Positions 1-5,760 are shown, counted from the stretch's first letter. The stretch is 9,264 nt of DNA from JBBQXV01 sp043785585 (GCA_043785585.1 JAYVXB010000006.1:1-9264), one strand, 5' to 3'. The notes: generated by a model not told the origin, from the sequence alone. Numbers and translations are program-made.

Positions 1-29
1 GCCTGACGAGAGCCAACGTGCGCGCCTTC

Positions 30-233
30 ATGAGTCGCGATTGGGATGCCGTCCGCCGTGTCAAAGACGAGAGCATTGGGCGACGCGTCCGCGCAGAGGG
101 CGCGACCGCGGCGTTCAGGCTCGCGCAGATGCTCTTCGATCAGGTTTGGGAGCGCGTTCGTCACGACGAGGCACGCGGCGATGTGAGCGGCCTGCTCGCT
201 TACGAGAAGAAGCTCGCGCGTGTCCGCCGCTAA
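30..233 (+). CDS. small hypothetical protein, possible partner of a nucleotidyltransferase
   Basis: Encodes 67 residues beginning MSRDWDAVRRVKDE and ending in a basic tail (KKLARVRR). It is mostly charged and helical in composition, with no signal peptide, membrane segment or cysteine. I chose ATG 30 because the protein then begins with what looks like a natural N-terminus; an in-frame GTG at 18 would add four residues, and no clear Shine-Dalgarno decides between them. Its stop codon overlaps the GTG start of the next ORF by 14 bases, which suggests translational coupling. Small ORFs of this general style sit directly before nucleotidyltransferase genes in myxobacterial genomes, so it may be the first half of a toxin-antitoxin-like pair. 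That role is inference; no catalytic motif is visible. The sequence before position 18 is too short to interpret. Confidence 0.6.
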   Translation: MSRDWDAVRRVKDESIGRRVRAEGATAAFRLAQMLFDQVWERVRHDEARGDVSGLLAYEKKLARVRR

Positions 234-516
234 CATTGCCGCGGAGCTCCGAGCGATAGCGCGCGCGGTCTCCTTCATCGAGACGAACGATCTCGTCGTG
301 CTGAAGATCCTCGCGTCGCGAGAGAAAGACCTCGAGGACGTGCGCGCCCTCTTGCGATCGCAATCGCCCGAGATCGATCGAAGCGTTGTCCGCGCGCGAC
401 TGCGTGAGCTGGGCGATCTGCTCGATGACTCGACCCTGGAGAGCTGCTTCGACGAGCAGGTCGCACGCTCCGCAAAGGCGCGAACGAGGAAGCCGAAGCA
501 CGCAAAGACGCGCTGA
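220..516 (+). pseudogene. nucleotidyltransferase (AbiEii-like) lacking its catalytic core
   Basis: A 98-codon ORF from GTG 220. Residues about 21-75 match the C-terminal part of AbiEii/DUF-type nucleotidyltransferases: an IETNDLVVLKILASREKDLED segment, then a helical stretch with LRELGDLLDD. In intact family members of roughly 180-220 residues, this follows a catalytic domain with a GS...DxD motif. Here only about 19 residues (SAANIAAELRAIARAV) precede it, and they resemble a family N-terminus. The simplest reading is an in-frame internal deletion that joined the start to the C-terminal domain, leaving a protein without nucleotidyl-transfer residues. The overlap with the preceding ORF is preserved, so it may still be translated. 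It could instead be a real short variant. The tail (KARTRKPKHAKTR) is Lys/Arg-rich. Confidence 0.55.
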
Positions 517-595
517 GTGGGTCGCCGCCGAAGGCGAGGCCGCGCGCGCAGTGATTTTCCGATCGACTCGCTTGAGCTCGGTGCGCGATGCCAGC

Positions 596-1783
596 ATGAT
601 GCCCGCCCGAATGCGTGCAGTCTGCAAGATCGCGATTTTTACCACGCTCGTCATGCTCGGCCTCGTGACCTGCAAGCCATCGAGCACCTCCGCCGTCTCG
701 AGCGCCGCGAGCGACGCCGCTTCGCCCGCGCGCGACGCGTCCGGTAGTGCCGCCGATTCCGCGGTCGACGGCCCCGCGCTCTACGCGTCGCTCTGCGCCG
801 TGTGCCACGCGGCCGACGCGACCGGCTATCGCGCGGACAACGCACCGTCGCTCGTCAACCGCACCTTCCTCGAGAGCGCGACGGACGATCTGATCCGTCG
901 CTCGATCGTCGACGGCCGCCCCGGAACGTCGATGGCCGCCTATGGACGCGAGCGCGGCGGACCGCTCGATCCCGACGCGGTCGGGAGGATCGTCGCGTGG
1001 ATCCGCAGCCACGGGCCGGCGCCGGTCCAGCTCCCCGCGCGGGCGGCGGGTGACGCGAAGCGCGGCGCGCCGATCTACGCCGCGAAGTGCGAGCGCTGCC
1101 ACGGCAACGCGCAGACCCGCGCGACCGCGGTCCACCTCGCGAATCCGCGCTTCCTCGAGGTCGCTTCGGATCCGTTCCTCGCGTACGCGATCGCCGAGGG
1201 ACGCCCCGGCACACCGATGGAGGCGTCGAAAGCGACGCTCACCGCGGAGCAGATCGACGACGTCGTCGCGTTCGTGCGCGGCTTCGGTACGCCGCCGATC
1301 GTCGGGAGTCTACCCGCGCCGACGGGCCATGAGCCCCTCGTCATCAACCCGAACGGCAAGCACCCGTCGTTCACGCTGCGCGCGAATCCGTGTGCACCCG
1401 CGCCGTGCAAAGAGGATCCGCGCTTCGTCTCGGTCGATCAAGTAAAGCAAGCGCTCGCGGACAAACGCAGGATGATCATCCTCGACGCGCGCCCGCCATC
1501 GGACTGGATGCGCGTGCACATCACCGGCGCGGTGTCGGTCCCGTACCACGATCAGAAGCGCCTCGCAGAGGTCCCGAACGACGGCACCTGGGCGATCGCG
1601 TACTGCGCATGCCCGCATCACCTCTCCGGCGATCTCGTCGACGCGCTTCGCAAGCGCGGCGTAAAGAACGCGGTGGTGCTCGACGAAGGGATCCTCGAGT
1701 GGCACCGGCGTGGTTATCCGGTGATCGCCGCGCCCGGCGTCGAGCCGCCTCCGAAGGTCGCCCCCGCGCTCGCGCCGCCGTGA
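596..1783 (+). CDS. exported di-haem cytochrome c / rhodanese fusion protein
   Basis: About 395 residues. The N-terminus has a basic start, a hydrophobic stretch (IAIFTTLVMLGLV) and a cysteine at residue 26 in LVTC, so it is exported and possibly a lipoprotein, though Thr at -1 is a poor lipobox residue. A Ser/Ala-rich linker (28-58) leads to two cytochrome c domains: CAVCH at 67-71 with likely axial Met113 (PGTSM), and CERCH at 165-169 with Met208 (PGTPM). After a linker with a C266-x4-C271 pair comes a rhodanese domain (about 277-385) with ILDARP around Asp297, HITGAVSVPY, and a C-terminal LDEGILEWHRRGYPV. The active-site loop is YCACPHHLSG, with candidate catalytic Cys337, a second Cys339 and two His, instead of the usual CxxGxR type. 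It probably passes electrons in the periplasm; the rhodanese substrate is unknown. ATG 596 is the first of three close in-frame starts (596, 599, 611) and no ribosome site decides. The upstream open frame from 386 overlaps the preceding gene and lacks protein-like composition. Confidence 0.85.
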   Translation: MMPARMRAVCKIAIFTTLVMLGLVTCKPSSTSAVSSAASDAASPARDASGSAADSAVDGPALYASLCAVCHAADATGYRADNAPSLVNRTFLESATDDLIRRSIVDGRPGTSMAAYGRERGGPLDPDAVGRIVAWIRSHGPAPVQLPARAAGDAKRGAPIYAAKCERCHGNAQTRATAVHLANPRFLEVASDPFLAYAIAEGRPGTPMEASKATLTAEQIDDVVAFVRGFGTPPIVGSLPAPTGHEPLVINPNGKHPSFTLRANPCAPAPCKEDPRFVSVDQVKQALADKRRMIILDARPPSDWMRVHITGAVSVPYHDQKRLAEVPNDGTWAIAYCACPHHLSGDLVDALRKRGVKNAVVLDEGILEWHRRGYPVIAAPGVEPPPKVAPALAPP

Positions 1784-1879
1784 GTCATGGCAGCCAAGCG
1801 ATCGAATCGGTCGCGTCGGAGATGGGCGCCCCCCCCGAAGCCGAAGCTCCGGGAGCGGGACTGCGCGCGGCGCGCACGA

Positions 1880-2371
1880 CTACGCCGTCCCCACGTTCGG
1901 GACGTTGACCGCGGGGGCCGCGCCGTTCGTCGGCGTGGCTCCGTTGGTCGCGGGTGCTCCGTTGGTCACGGGTGCTCCGTGCGTTGCAGGCGGTTGGCTC
2001 GCGGGCTTTTGTCCCGCCGCGAGCTGCGCATCGAGCGCCTTGTTGGCGGCGCTGCGCTTGCGCCGTTTCCCGACGCCGCCTTTGAACGGCATCTTCCCTT
2101 CGTCCACGAGGGTTTGATTCGCCTTCCTCGTGGCCGCCGACTTGTGGGCGATCCCGCTCGCCGTCGCGAAGAAGCGCTCGAGCGCGGGGTAACGAGCCCC
2201 GACGCTCTCGTCGTTCTTCGCGGCCAGCTCGAACGCCGGCTGCATGCGATCGGCGTAGCGCCGCACGTACTGCCATGCGATCGCCTCCTGCATGCGAACG
2301 TACTCGTCCCAGTCCGCGACCTTCTTGCGCATCGCCGACCATTGCGATGCGACGTCGAAGGTCTGGAGCAC
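1880..2371 (-). CDS. hypothetical protein with Thr-Asn-Gly-Ala-Pro repeat tail (C-terminal part of a frameshifted gene?)
   Basis: Encodes 163 residues from a GTG (LQTFDVASQWSAMRKK...). Residues 1-110 are helical, with Trp/Tyr-rich segments (DWDEYVRMQEAIAWQYVRRY), and lead to a basic stretch (GVGKRRKRSAA). The last 40 residues are low complexity: PVTNG, PATNG and PTNG units, ending APAVNVPNVGTA. I do not recognise the family. There is no signal peptide or membrane segment. Coding style continues upstream of the GTG in the same frame for a few codons (ATKRN), then jumps to the frame of the neighbouring segment at about 2375-2395. The two may therefore be one gene with a one-base shift; if separate, the upstream gene has lost its stop. 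It converges with the cytochrome gene, leaving about 96 bases between stops that hold a run of eight C (1829-1836) and no clear terminator. Confidence 0.6.
   Translation of the reverse strand: MLQTFDVASQWSAMRKKVADWDEYVRMQEAIAWQYVRRYADRMQPAFELAAKNDESVGARYPALERFFATASGIAHKSAATRKANQTLVDEGKMPFKGGVGKRRKRSAANKALDAQLAAGQKPASQPPATHGAPVTNGAPATNGATPTNGAAPAVNVPNVGTA
1905..1990 (-). repeat. 18-bp in-frame tandem repeat encoding (A)PxTNG units
   Basis: On the plus strand, units at 1938-1955 and 1956-1973 differ at one base in 18, and degenerate copies lie on both sides. The 18-bp period keeps the frame and encodes six-residue Ala-Pro-x-Thr-Asn-Gly repeats in the tail of the minus-strand protein. The codons are near-identical, which points to recent slippage or duplication. 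Confidence 0.75.
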
Positions 2372-2958
2372 GTTCCGTTTCGTCGCCGGCGCGCGTCGCC
2401 AGGAGAACGTCGAGGAGCTCGTCGCCGCCTTCGGCTGCGATGATCCGGACGATCTCCGACGCCTCCACGCTCTCGTTCGCGCGGAAGGCTTCGATCGCGT
2501 GGCGCTCTTCGTCGAGCTCTTCGCCGATCGGCTCGGCGCGCCGGATGCGGGCCGCGTCGAAGACCGCGCGGAACGTCGCGAGGCGAAGGCCGCGCGCGGC
2601 GTGAGCGCTCGGACGAATCGTGCGGACCGCGTCGAGGAACGCGAGGAGCACCCGCTGATCGCGCTCGTCGTCTTTCGGTTGGCCGAGACGAACGCGGAGG
2701 CGCATGAGCATCCGCGCGAACGCCGTCACGAGGAGGGACGTCCAGAGGCGCGAGCGCGAACGCTGCGCTTCGACGACGAGCGCCGCGACGAGCGGGGCCG
2801 CGCGATCCGAGGAGACGAAGGACGGCGCCGTCATGGCTGCGACGAGATCGACCGCGGTCGCGTACGGCGCGAGCTCCGGGACGCGGGCGCGGGCTTCGGC
2901 GAACTCGGAGAATCCGCGGCCTGCCTCTTTCTTGGTCGTCGAGAACGTCGGAAAACAT
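2372..2958 (-). pseudogene. N-terminal part of a frame-disrupted protein of unknown function
   Basis: From 2952 down to about 2385 the minus strand has a protein-like frame of about 190 codons. It starts PTFSTTKKEAGRGFSE, continues with VPELAPYATAVDLVAAM, a Trp-Leu-rich helical core (SRLWTSLLVTAFARMLMRLRVRL), DQRVLLAFLDAVRTI and RGLRLATFRAVFDAAR, and ends GGDELLDVLLATRA. The core loosely resembles the helical region 2 of sigma-70-like proteins, but I would not name it so. The only good start is ATG 2958, with AGGA upstream, and it lies in a different frame. Removing one T from the TTTT run at about 2953-2956 joins it as MFPTFSTTKK. At the other end the frame does not stop but runs into an Arg-rich shadow until 1785, while the coding frame shifts by the same sign near 2385 into the downstream segment. 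It is either a doubly frameshifted pseudogene or contains two one-base sequence errors. Confidence 0.55.
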
Positions 2959-3033
2959 GATCGGAGCCGCTTCCTTTCTCGTCGGTGATCGCCCTGTGCG
3001 CGCCGTCGATGGACATAGAATTGGGGCCGAACG

Positions 3034-3060
3034 GTGGATCGCGTGTGGATCGCGAGTGGA
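3034..3060 (+). repeat. 11-bp direct-repeat array, left arm of an inverted pair
   Basis: Two full copies of GTGGATCGCG[T/A] (3034-3044 and 3045-3055) and a partial third (GTGGA). The reverse complement of this 27-base block matches 3115-3141 at 22 of 27 positions by my count. The 10-base core CGCGAGTGGA (3051-3060) is perfectly inverted at 3115-3124. Confidence 0.75.
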
Positions 3061-3114
3061 CTTTGATCGCGGTCGGGGAAGGGGTGGCGGGACGCGGGGT
3101 TAGGAGATTTGCGA

Positions 3115-3150
3115 TCCACTCGCGGTCCATTCGCGGTCCAGTCGCGGTCG
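3115..3150 (+). repeat. 11-bp direct-repeat array, right arm of an inverted pair
   Basis: Three consecutive units TCCACTCGCGG, TCCATTCGCGG and TCCAGTCGCGG (3115-3147), plus the start of a fourth (TCG). Units differ only at positions 5 and 6. The period of 11 bases is close to one helical turn, as expected for stacked protein-binding sites on one face of the DNA. The array faces the left arm across 54 bases and lies about 160 bases upstream of the minus-strand start at 2958. A role as operator, cruciform or dispersed repeat is inference. Confidence 0.75.
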
Positions 3151-3268
3151 CCCGGGACCGCGCGTCGGTGGGTCGGGAGCGCGCGTCGGGCCGTCGCGAT
3201 CGCGGGTCGGTCGGTCGGGATGGGGGATTGCGTCGTGCGGTGTTGGCGACGCGTGCGACGCCACTTTT

Positions 3269-3580
3269 GACGCGAGCTCGGCTTGGCGTGACGGGAGCTC
3301 GCGTGCCGTTATCGAGAGGTACGCGTCGAGTGAACGCGACCTCCGCTTCCGGTGACGCGAGCTCCGTTACCGCGATCGATGGGCACGGCTCGAATGATGG
3401 CGAGCGACGCTTCGGGCGACGCCAGCTCGCGATGAGCGAAGCGGAGATGGCGTTGGGCGAAGCGGAGCTCGCGTCGAAGCGTCGCGTGGTCGTCGTCTTG
3501 GGAGGACGACCTCGCGATGGCGCGTTACGAGGTCGTGCTTCCTGGACGGGAGGACGCGATCGGGTGACGCGAGGTGCGCA
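3269..3580 (+). repeat. degenerate interspersed GTGACGCGAGCTC-like repeats
   Basis: Related words recur at 3269 (TTGACGCGAGCTC), 3289 (GTGACGGGAGCTC), 3352 (GTGACGCGAGCTC) and, more weakly, at about 3330, 3415 and 3562. Two adjacent 21-bp units begin at 3436 and 3457 (GCGAAGCGGAG...). Spacing is irregular, so this is not a CRISPR array. The stretch looks like decayed repeat-derived intergenic DNA. Confidence 0.45.
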
Positions 3581-3639
3581 TCAGGGGAGGGGAGCTGCCG
3601 TCGGCTGCGCACGACGGCATCATCCCGAGCGCGCGGTGC

Positions 3640-3645
3640 TACGAT
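3640..3645 (+). promoter_or_regulatory. possible -10 element (TACGAT) placed for a leaderless transcript
   Basis: TACGAT lies five bases before the GTG start of the Cys-rich lipoprotein, a spacing that would put transcription initiation at or next to the start codon. No Shine-Dalgarno is visible in front of the GTG, which fits a leaderless message. No good -35 hexamer is visible 16-18 bases upstream. Confidence 0.35.
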
Positions 3646-3650
3646 CCTCT

Positions 3651-4106
3651 GTGCGCGCGCTTCTGATTGGATCACTACTCGCGTGGCTCATCGCTGCGGC
3701 CGCGTGCACGACCGAGGACACGGCGGCTGGTCACGCAACGGCCCTGGACGCTTCGCTCGACGCGAACGATGACCTCGAGCCGGGCGCGGCTGACGCGCGC
3801 GCCGACGGAGCCTGCGCTCCGCGCACGTCGCCGAATTGTCCGAGTGACTGCGCGGCGGATCTACAACCCCGGTGCGACCAAGGCGCCTGGCGCTGTGCGA
3901 CGTCGCAGAGTGACTGGGCGTGCCCCGCGATGGTACCGACATGCCCAAACAACGAGCGCGCGAGCTGCGTCTGCAGAGGCTTCGGTTACAGAGCCCAGCC
4001 TCCGTACAAGGAATGGCAGTGCCCCGACGGCGGCACCATGTCGCCCGACGCTGACGCCTCGCCTCCAACCGACGCGAGCGCGGAGGTGGACGCGCCGTCG
4101 GACTGA
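3651..4106 (+). CDS. Cys-rich, Asp-rich lipoprotein
   Basis: Encodes 151 residues from GTG 3651. The signal peptide is short and clear: Arg2, hydrophobic ALLIGSLLAWLIAAAA, and a lipobox ending at Cys19, so it should be anchored to a membrane. An Asp/Ala-rich spacer (20-45) follows, then a compact domain with ten further cysteines (motifs NCPSDC, RCDQGAWRC, ACPAMVPTC, SCVC, WQCPDGG), then a second Asp/Pro/Ser tail ending VDAPSD. The even number of cysteines suggests disulfide bonds. I do not recognise a named family; small lipoproteins of this composition are common in myxobacteria. The long open frame upstream is discounted because the signal peptide begins exactly at this GTG, next to a promoter-like TACGAT. 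Confidence 0.8.
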   Translation: MRALLIGSLLAWLIAAAACTTEDTAAGHATALDASLDANDDLEPGAADARADGACAPRTSPNCPSDCAADLQPRCDQGAWRCATSQSDWACPAMVPTCPNNERASCVCRGFGYRAQPPYKEWQCPDGGTMSPDADASPPTDASAEVDAPSD

Positions 4107-4323
4107 TCGGCAAGCGCGCTCTCCGGTCGACGAAGAAGAGGACTCGGACGGACTTGGTCTCCGAGGGGAGCTGCCGCGGGATTGCGTTCGCGATGGTGCG
4201 CTACGTGCACGCGGAAGCGTCGTGACGCGCGCAACTCACACAAAGCGTCGATCTCTCGGCAACGCCGTCCCGATCGGCAGGACGCATTGCCGTGCTTCGC
4301 GCGCGCCGCTGCGACAGGCCGTC
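4107..4323. other. spacer between the two lipoprotein genes
   Basis: About 217 bases with no convincing gene or hairpin. It must contain the true start of the following gene, which could be GTG 4222, an in-frame codon giving a very long n-region, or GTG 4292 if one base is missing downstream. Confidence 0.4.
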
Positions 4324-4995
4324 ATGTTGTGCGCGAGCTTCGCGCTCGGCTGCGGCACGACCTCCTTCTCGGCGCGTGTCGCGGATCCACGCGCCGTCGC
4401 CGTCGACGACGCGGAAACCGGAGCGCCGATTCTTCCGCCGGGCGCCGATCGCGCGAGCGCGAGAGAGAGCATCCCGCGCACGACCGGAGGCTGGGTCGCC
4501 CGTGGGAGCACGGGGGCGATCACGTTCGGAAGCGACCATCCCGACACGCATCTCGCCGTCACCGCCGATGGCGCAGTGCCCTTCGCGAGCGCGCCGGGCG
4601 CGCAATCGGAGACGCGCGACTTTCGCGCAACGTACGACTACACGTGGCAGCCGTCGCCTTGGCTTCGCGGGAGATATCGACCCGCGCCGGAGATCGCATC
4701 CTACGTTGCGACGTTGAGGACGCCGTGGACCAACGTGGTCGAGATCCGTGAGCACAGGAGGTTCGACCGCTCGACGGGGCGCGCGATGATGGTGTTCGCC
4801 GGAGTCTTCATGCTCTTCGGCGCGTTGACGATCGCGTCGGGGATCACCGCGCCGTACGGAGCGAACTCCTCAATCCCCGGGAAGTCGCGGGTCGTCATTG
4901 GCGGAGTGTTCATGGCCGGTGGCGGCTTGGTCCTGGGGTTTGGCGCGTTCAACGCATTCGCCGACGAACCCGAGCGCGTTCTCTACCGACGTTGA
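4324..4995 (+). CDS. probable lipoprotein with two C-terminal membrane segments
   Basis: Counting from ATG 4324 gives 223 residues. Near the N-terminus is LCASFALGCGTTS, a good lipobox (FALGC), but this start leaves a signal peptide with no basic residue. In-frame GTG 4222 gives a 35-residue n-region instead. If one base were missing near 4300-4310, GTG 4292 would give MLRARPLRQAVMLCASFALGC, a textbook lipoprotein signal; the start is therefore uncertain. The middle (about 60-150) is soluble, with AITFGSDHPDTHLAV, YDYTWQPSPW and PWTNVVEIREHRRFDR. The C-terminus has two hydrophobic segments, about 154-174 (AMMVFAGVFMLFGALTIASGI) and 188-211 (VVIGGVFMAGGGLVLGFGAF), joined by a short loop, then a charged tail. 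I recognise no family. It probably lies in the cell envelope. It converges with the remnant at 5030. Confidence 0.65.
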   Translation: MLCASFALGCGTTSFSARVADPRAVAVDDAETGAPILPPGADRASARESIPRTTGGWVARGSTGAITFGSDHPDTHLAVTADGAVPFASAPGAQSETRDFRATYDYTWQPSPWLRGRYRPAPEIASYVATLRTPWTNVVEIREHRRFDRSTGRAMMVFAGVFMLFGALTIASGITAPYGANSSIPGKSRVVIGGVFMAGGGLVLGFGAFNAFADEPERVLYRR

Positions 4996-5029
4996 GGAGC
5001 GGGCGCACCCCGCGGTCGGTCGCGCGAGC

Positions 5030-5113
5030 TCAGTCGCCCTTGATCACGAAGAACGAGCCGCGGATCGTGCCGGCCAGCTTCGACTTCTGCCTCGCGAACT
5101 TGAAGCGTTCTGG
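5030..5113 (-). pseudogene. C-terminal remnant of an unknown gene
   Basis: A stretch of 27 codons reading PERFKFARQKSKLAGTIRGS FFVIKGD then TGA. Nearly every codon ends in G or C, as in the real genes here. There is no start codon, and the same frame upstream is only the shadow of hepT. The coding-like part begins within a few bases of the hepT stop (5115-5117), as if the front of the gene was replaced by the toxin-antitoxin module. I cannot name the parent family. It could instead be chance coding composition, since the stretch is short. Confidence 0.5.
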
Positions 5114-5114
5114 T

Positions 5115-5465
5115 CTAGTGATCGCCGCCCATCGCCGAAAGGAGCGCCGCGAGCTCCTTGCGCAACGGCGGCACCTTCTCGAGCGCCACGTCACAGACGA
5201 TGTCGAGGTCGACTCCGAAGTAGTCGTGGATGAGGACATCGCGAAAACTGGCGATCGATCGCCACGCGACGCTCGGCGCCAGCGCGCGTGTTGCCTCCAA
5301 AACGTGCTTGGCGGCTTCACCGAGCACCGCGAGGTTGCGCAGGACCGCATCGACGGTCTTCTGATCGCCTTTCAACGTCGTCGCGTCGAAGCCGGCGACA
5401 TACGAGGCGACCCGGTCGCACGCTTCGAGCATGTCGACGACGTAGACTGCTTCGTCACGCGACAC
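5115..5465 (-). CDS. hepT: HepT-like HEPN-domain toxin (DUF86)
   Basis: Encodes 116 residues from GTG 5465. It is an all-helical HEPN protein of the HepT/DUF86 family, usually about 110-140 residues, with LRNLAVLGEAAKHVLEAT in the middle and the RNase motif R75-x4-H80-x-Y82 (RDVLIHDY), followed by FGVDLDIVCDVALEKVPPLRKEL. In characterised pairs this toxin cleaves RNA and is silenced by AMPylation of the motif tyrosine by the partner nucleotidyltransferase MntA. All motif residues are present, so the toxin looks intact. Its start overlaps the end of mntA by 11 bases, so the pair should be co-transcribed and translationally coupled, antitoxin first. Its 3' end abuts a gene remnant at 5113. Confidence 0.9.
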   Translation of the reverse strand: MSRDEAVYVVDMLEACDRVASYVAGFDATTLKGDQKTVDAVLRNLAVLGEAAKHVLEATRALAPSVAWRSIASFRDVLIHDYFGVDLDIVCDVALEKVPPLRKELAALLSAMGGDH

Positions 5466-5748
5466 GTCGCGACTCGGTCTCGATGCGCGATCGCAGCCGC
5501 GGCTTGAGTGCCGCGCGAGTCACCAGGTCCACGGACAAACCCAAGCCATCCTCGAGAAAAAGCTTGAGCCCCATGTACCCATCGAACGTCGCCGGACCGT
5601 CGAAGTCGACGAGCAGGTCGATGTCGCTGCTGCTCGTCGCCTCACCGCGCGCCACCGAGCCGAAAACCGCGAGCTCGCGAACGCCGAAACGCGAGCGCGC
5701 CTCCGGAAGGAGCGCCCGTAGCCGAGCGAACGCGGTGTCGCGGTCCAT
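5455..5748 (-). CDS. mntA: MntA-like minimal nucleotidyltransferase antitoxin
   Basis: Encodes 97 residues from ATG 5748. It is a minimal nucleotidyltransferase: FGSVARGE begins the GSx10DxD motif (Gly30-Ser31 ... Asp42-Ile-Asp44), followed by LLVDFDGPATF, a third candidate acidic residue Asp74 (LSVDLV), and a basic C-terminus (LKPRLRSRIETESRRVA). Family members of about 95-140 residues AMPylate the HepT toxin. The start is fixed by a well-placed TATACT element and by the family N-terminus; the long frame upstream to 6516 crosses a hydrolase remnant in another frame and is spurious. It overlaps hepT by 11 bases. All residues expected for activity are visible. Confidence 0.9.
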   Translation of the reverse strand: MDRDTAFARLRALLPEARSRFGVRELAVFGSVARGEATSSSDIDLLVDFDGPATFDGYMGLKLFLEDGLGLSVDLVTRAALKPRLRSRIETESRRVA

Positions 5749-5754
5749 GGTCCA

Positions 5755-5760
5755 AGTATA
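5755..5760 (-). promoter_or_regulatory. -10 element (TATACT) of mntA-hepT, leaderless spacing
   Basis: On the minus strand TATACT ends six bases before the mntA ATG, so transcription would begin at about the start codon. The surrounding sequence is notably A/T-rich for this window. No convincing -35 hexamer is visible. The short gap leaves no room for a Shine-Dalgarno, consistent with a leaderless antitoxin message. Confidence 0.5.

Larger units (their letters stand above)
2959..3650. other. long non-coding, repeat-rich stretch
   Basis: About 690 bases without a gene I can support. A plus-strand frame stays open from 2985, but its product is Arg/Gly-rich, has no domain and looks like a by-product of GC-rich DNA that happens to join the lipoprotein frame at 3651. 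The stretch contains two facing 11-bp repeat arrays (3034-3060 and 3115-3150), a short hairpin (GCGGTC/GACCGC around 3143-3160), TCGG-type short repeats around 3190-3225, and scattered copies of a GTGACGCGAGCTC-like word between 3269 and 3580. It separates divergent genes (minus-strand start at 2958, plus-strand start at 3651), so it should hold promoters for both. Confidence 0.6.

Noticed and set aside
386..595. N-terminal extension of the cytochrome-rhodanese frame
   Set aside because: It overlaps the nucleotidyltransferase remnant in another frame, and the signal peptide begins at 596-611.
275..1135. Long minus-strand open frame opposite the nucleotidyltransferase remnant and cytochrome
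   Set aside because: The product is Arg/Ala-rich without any domain and mirrors the real plus-strand genes; open antisense frames are common in DNA this GC-rich.
1784..1879. Terminator between the convergent cytochrome and minus-strand genes
   Set aside because: GCGCGC-type words occur near 1863-1876, but I could not draw a convincing stem followed by a T run on either strand.
3115..3150. Possible CRISPR array
   Set aside because: The repeats are 11 bp in direct contact with no spacers, and no cas gene is present.
2985..3650. Plus-strand open frame leading into the Cys-rich lipoprotein
   Set aside because: Its Arg/Gly-rich product has no domain, crosses non-coding repeat arrays and would place the signal peptide in the middle of the protein.
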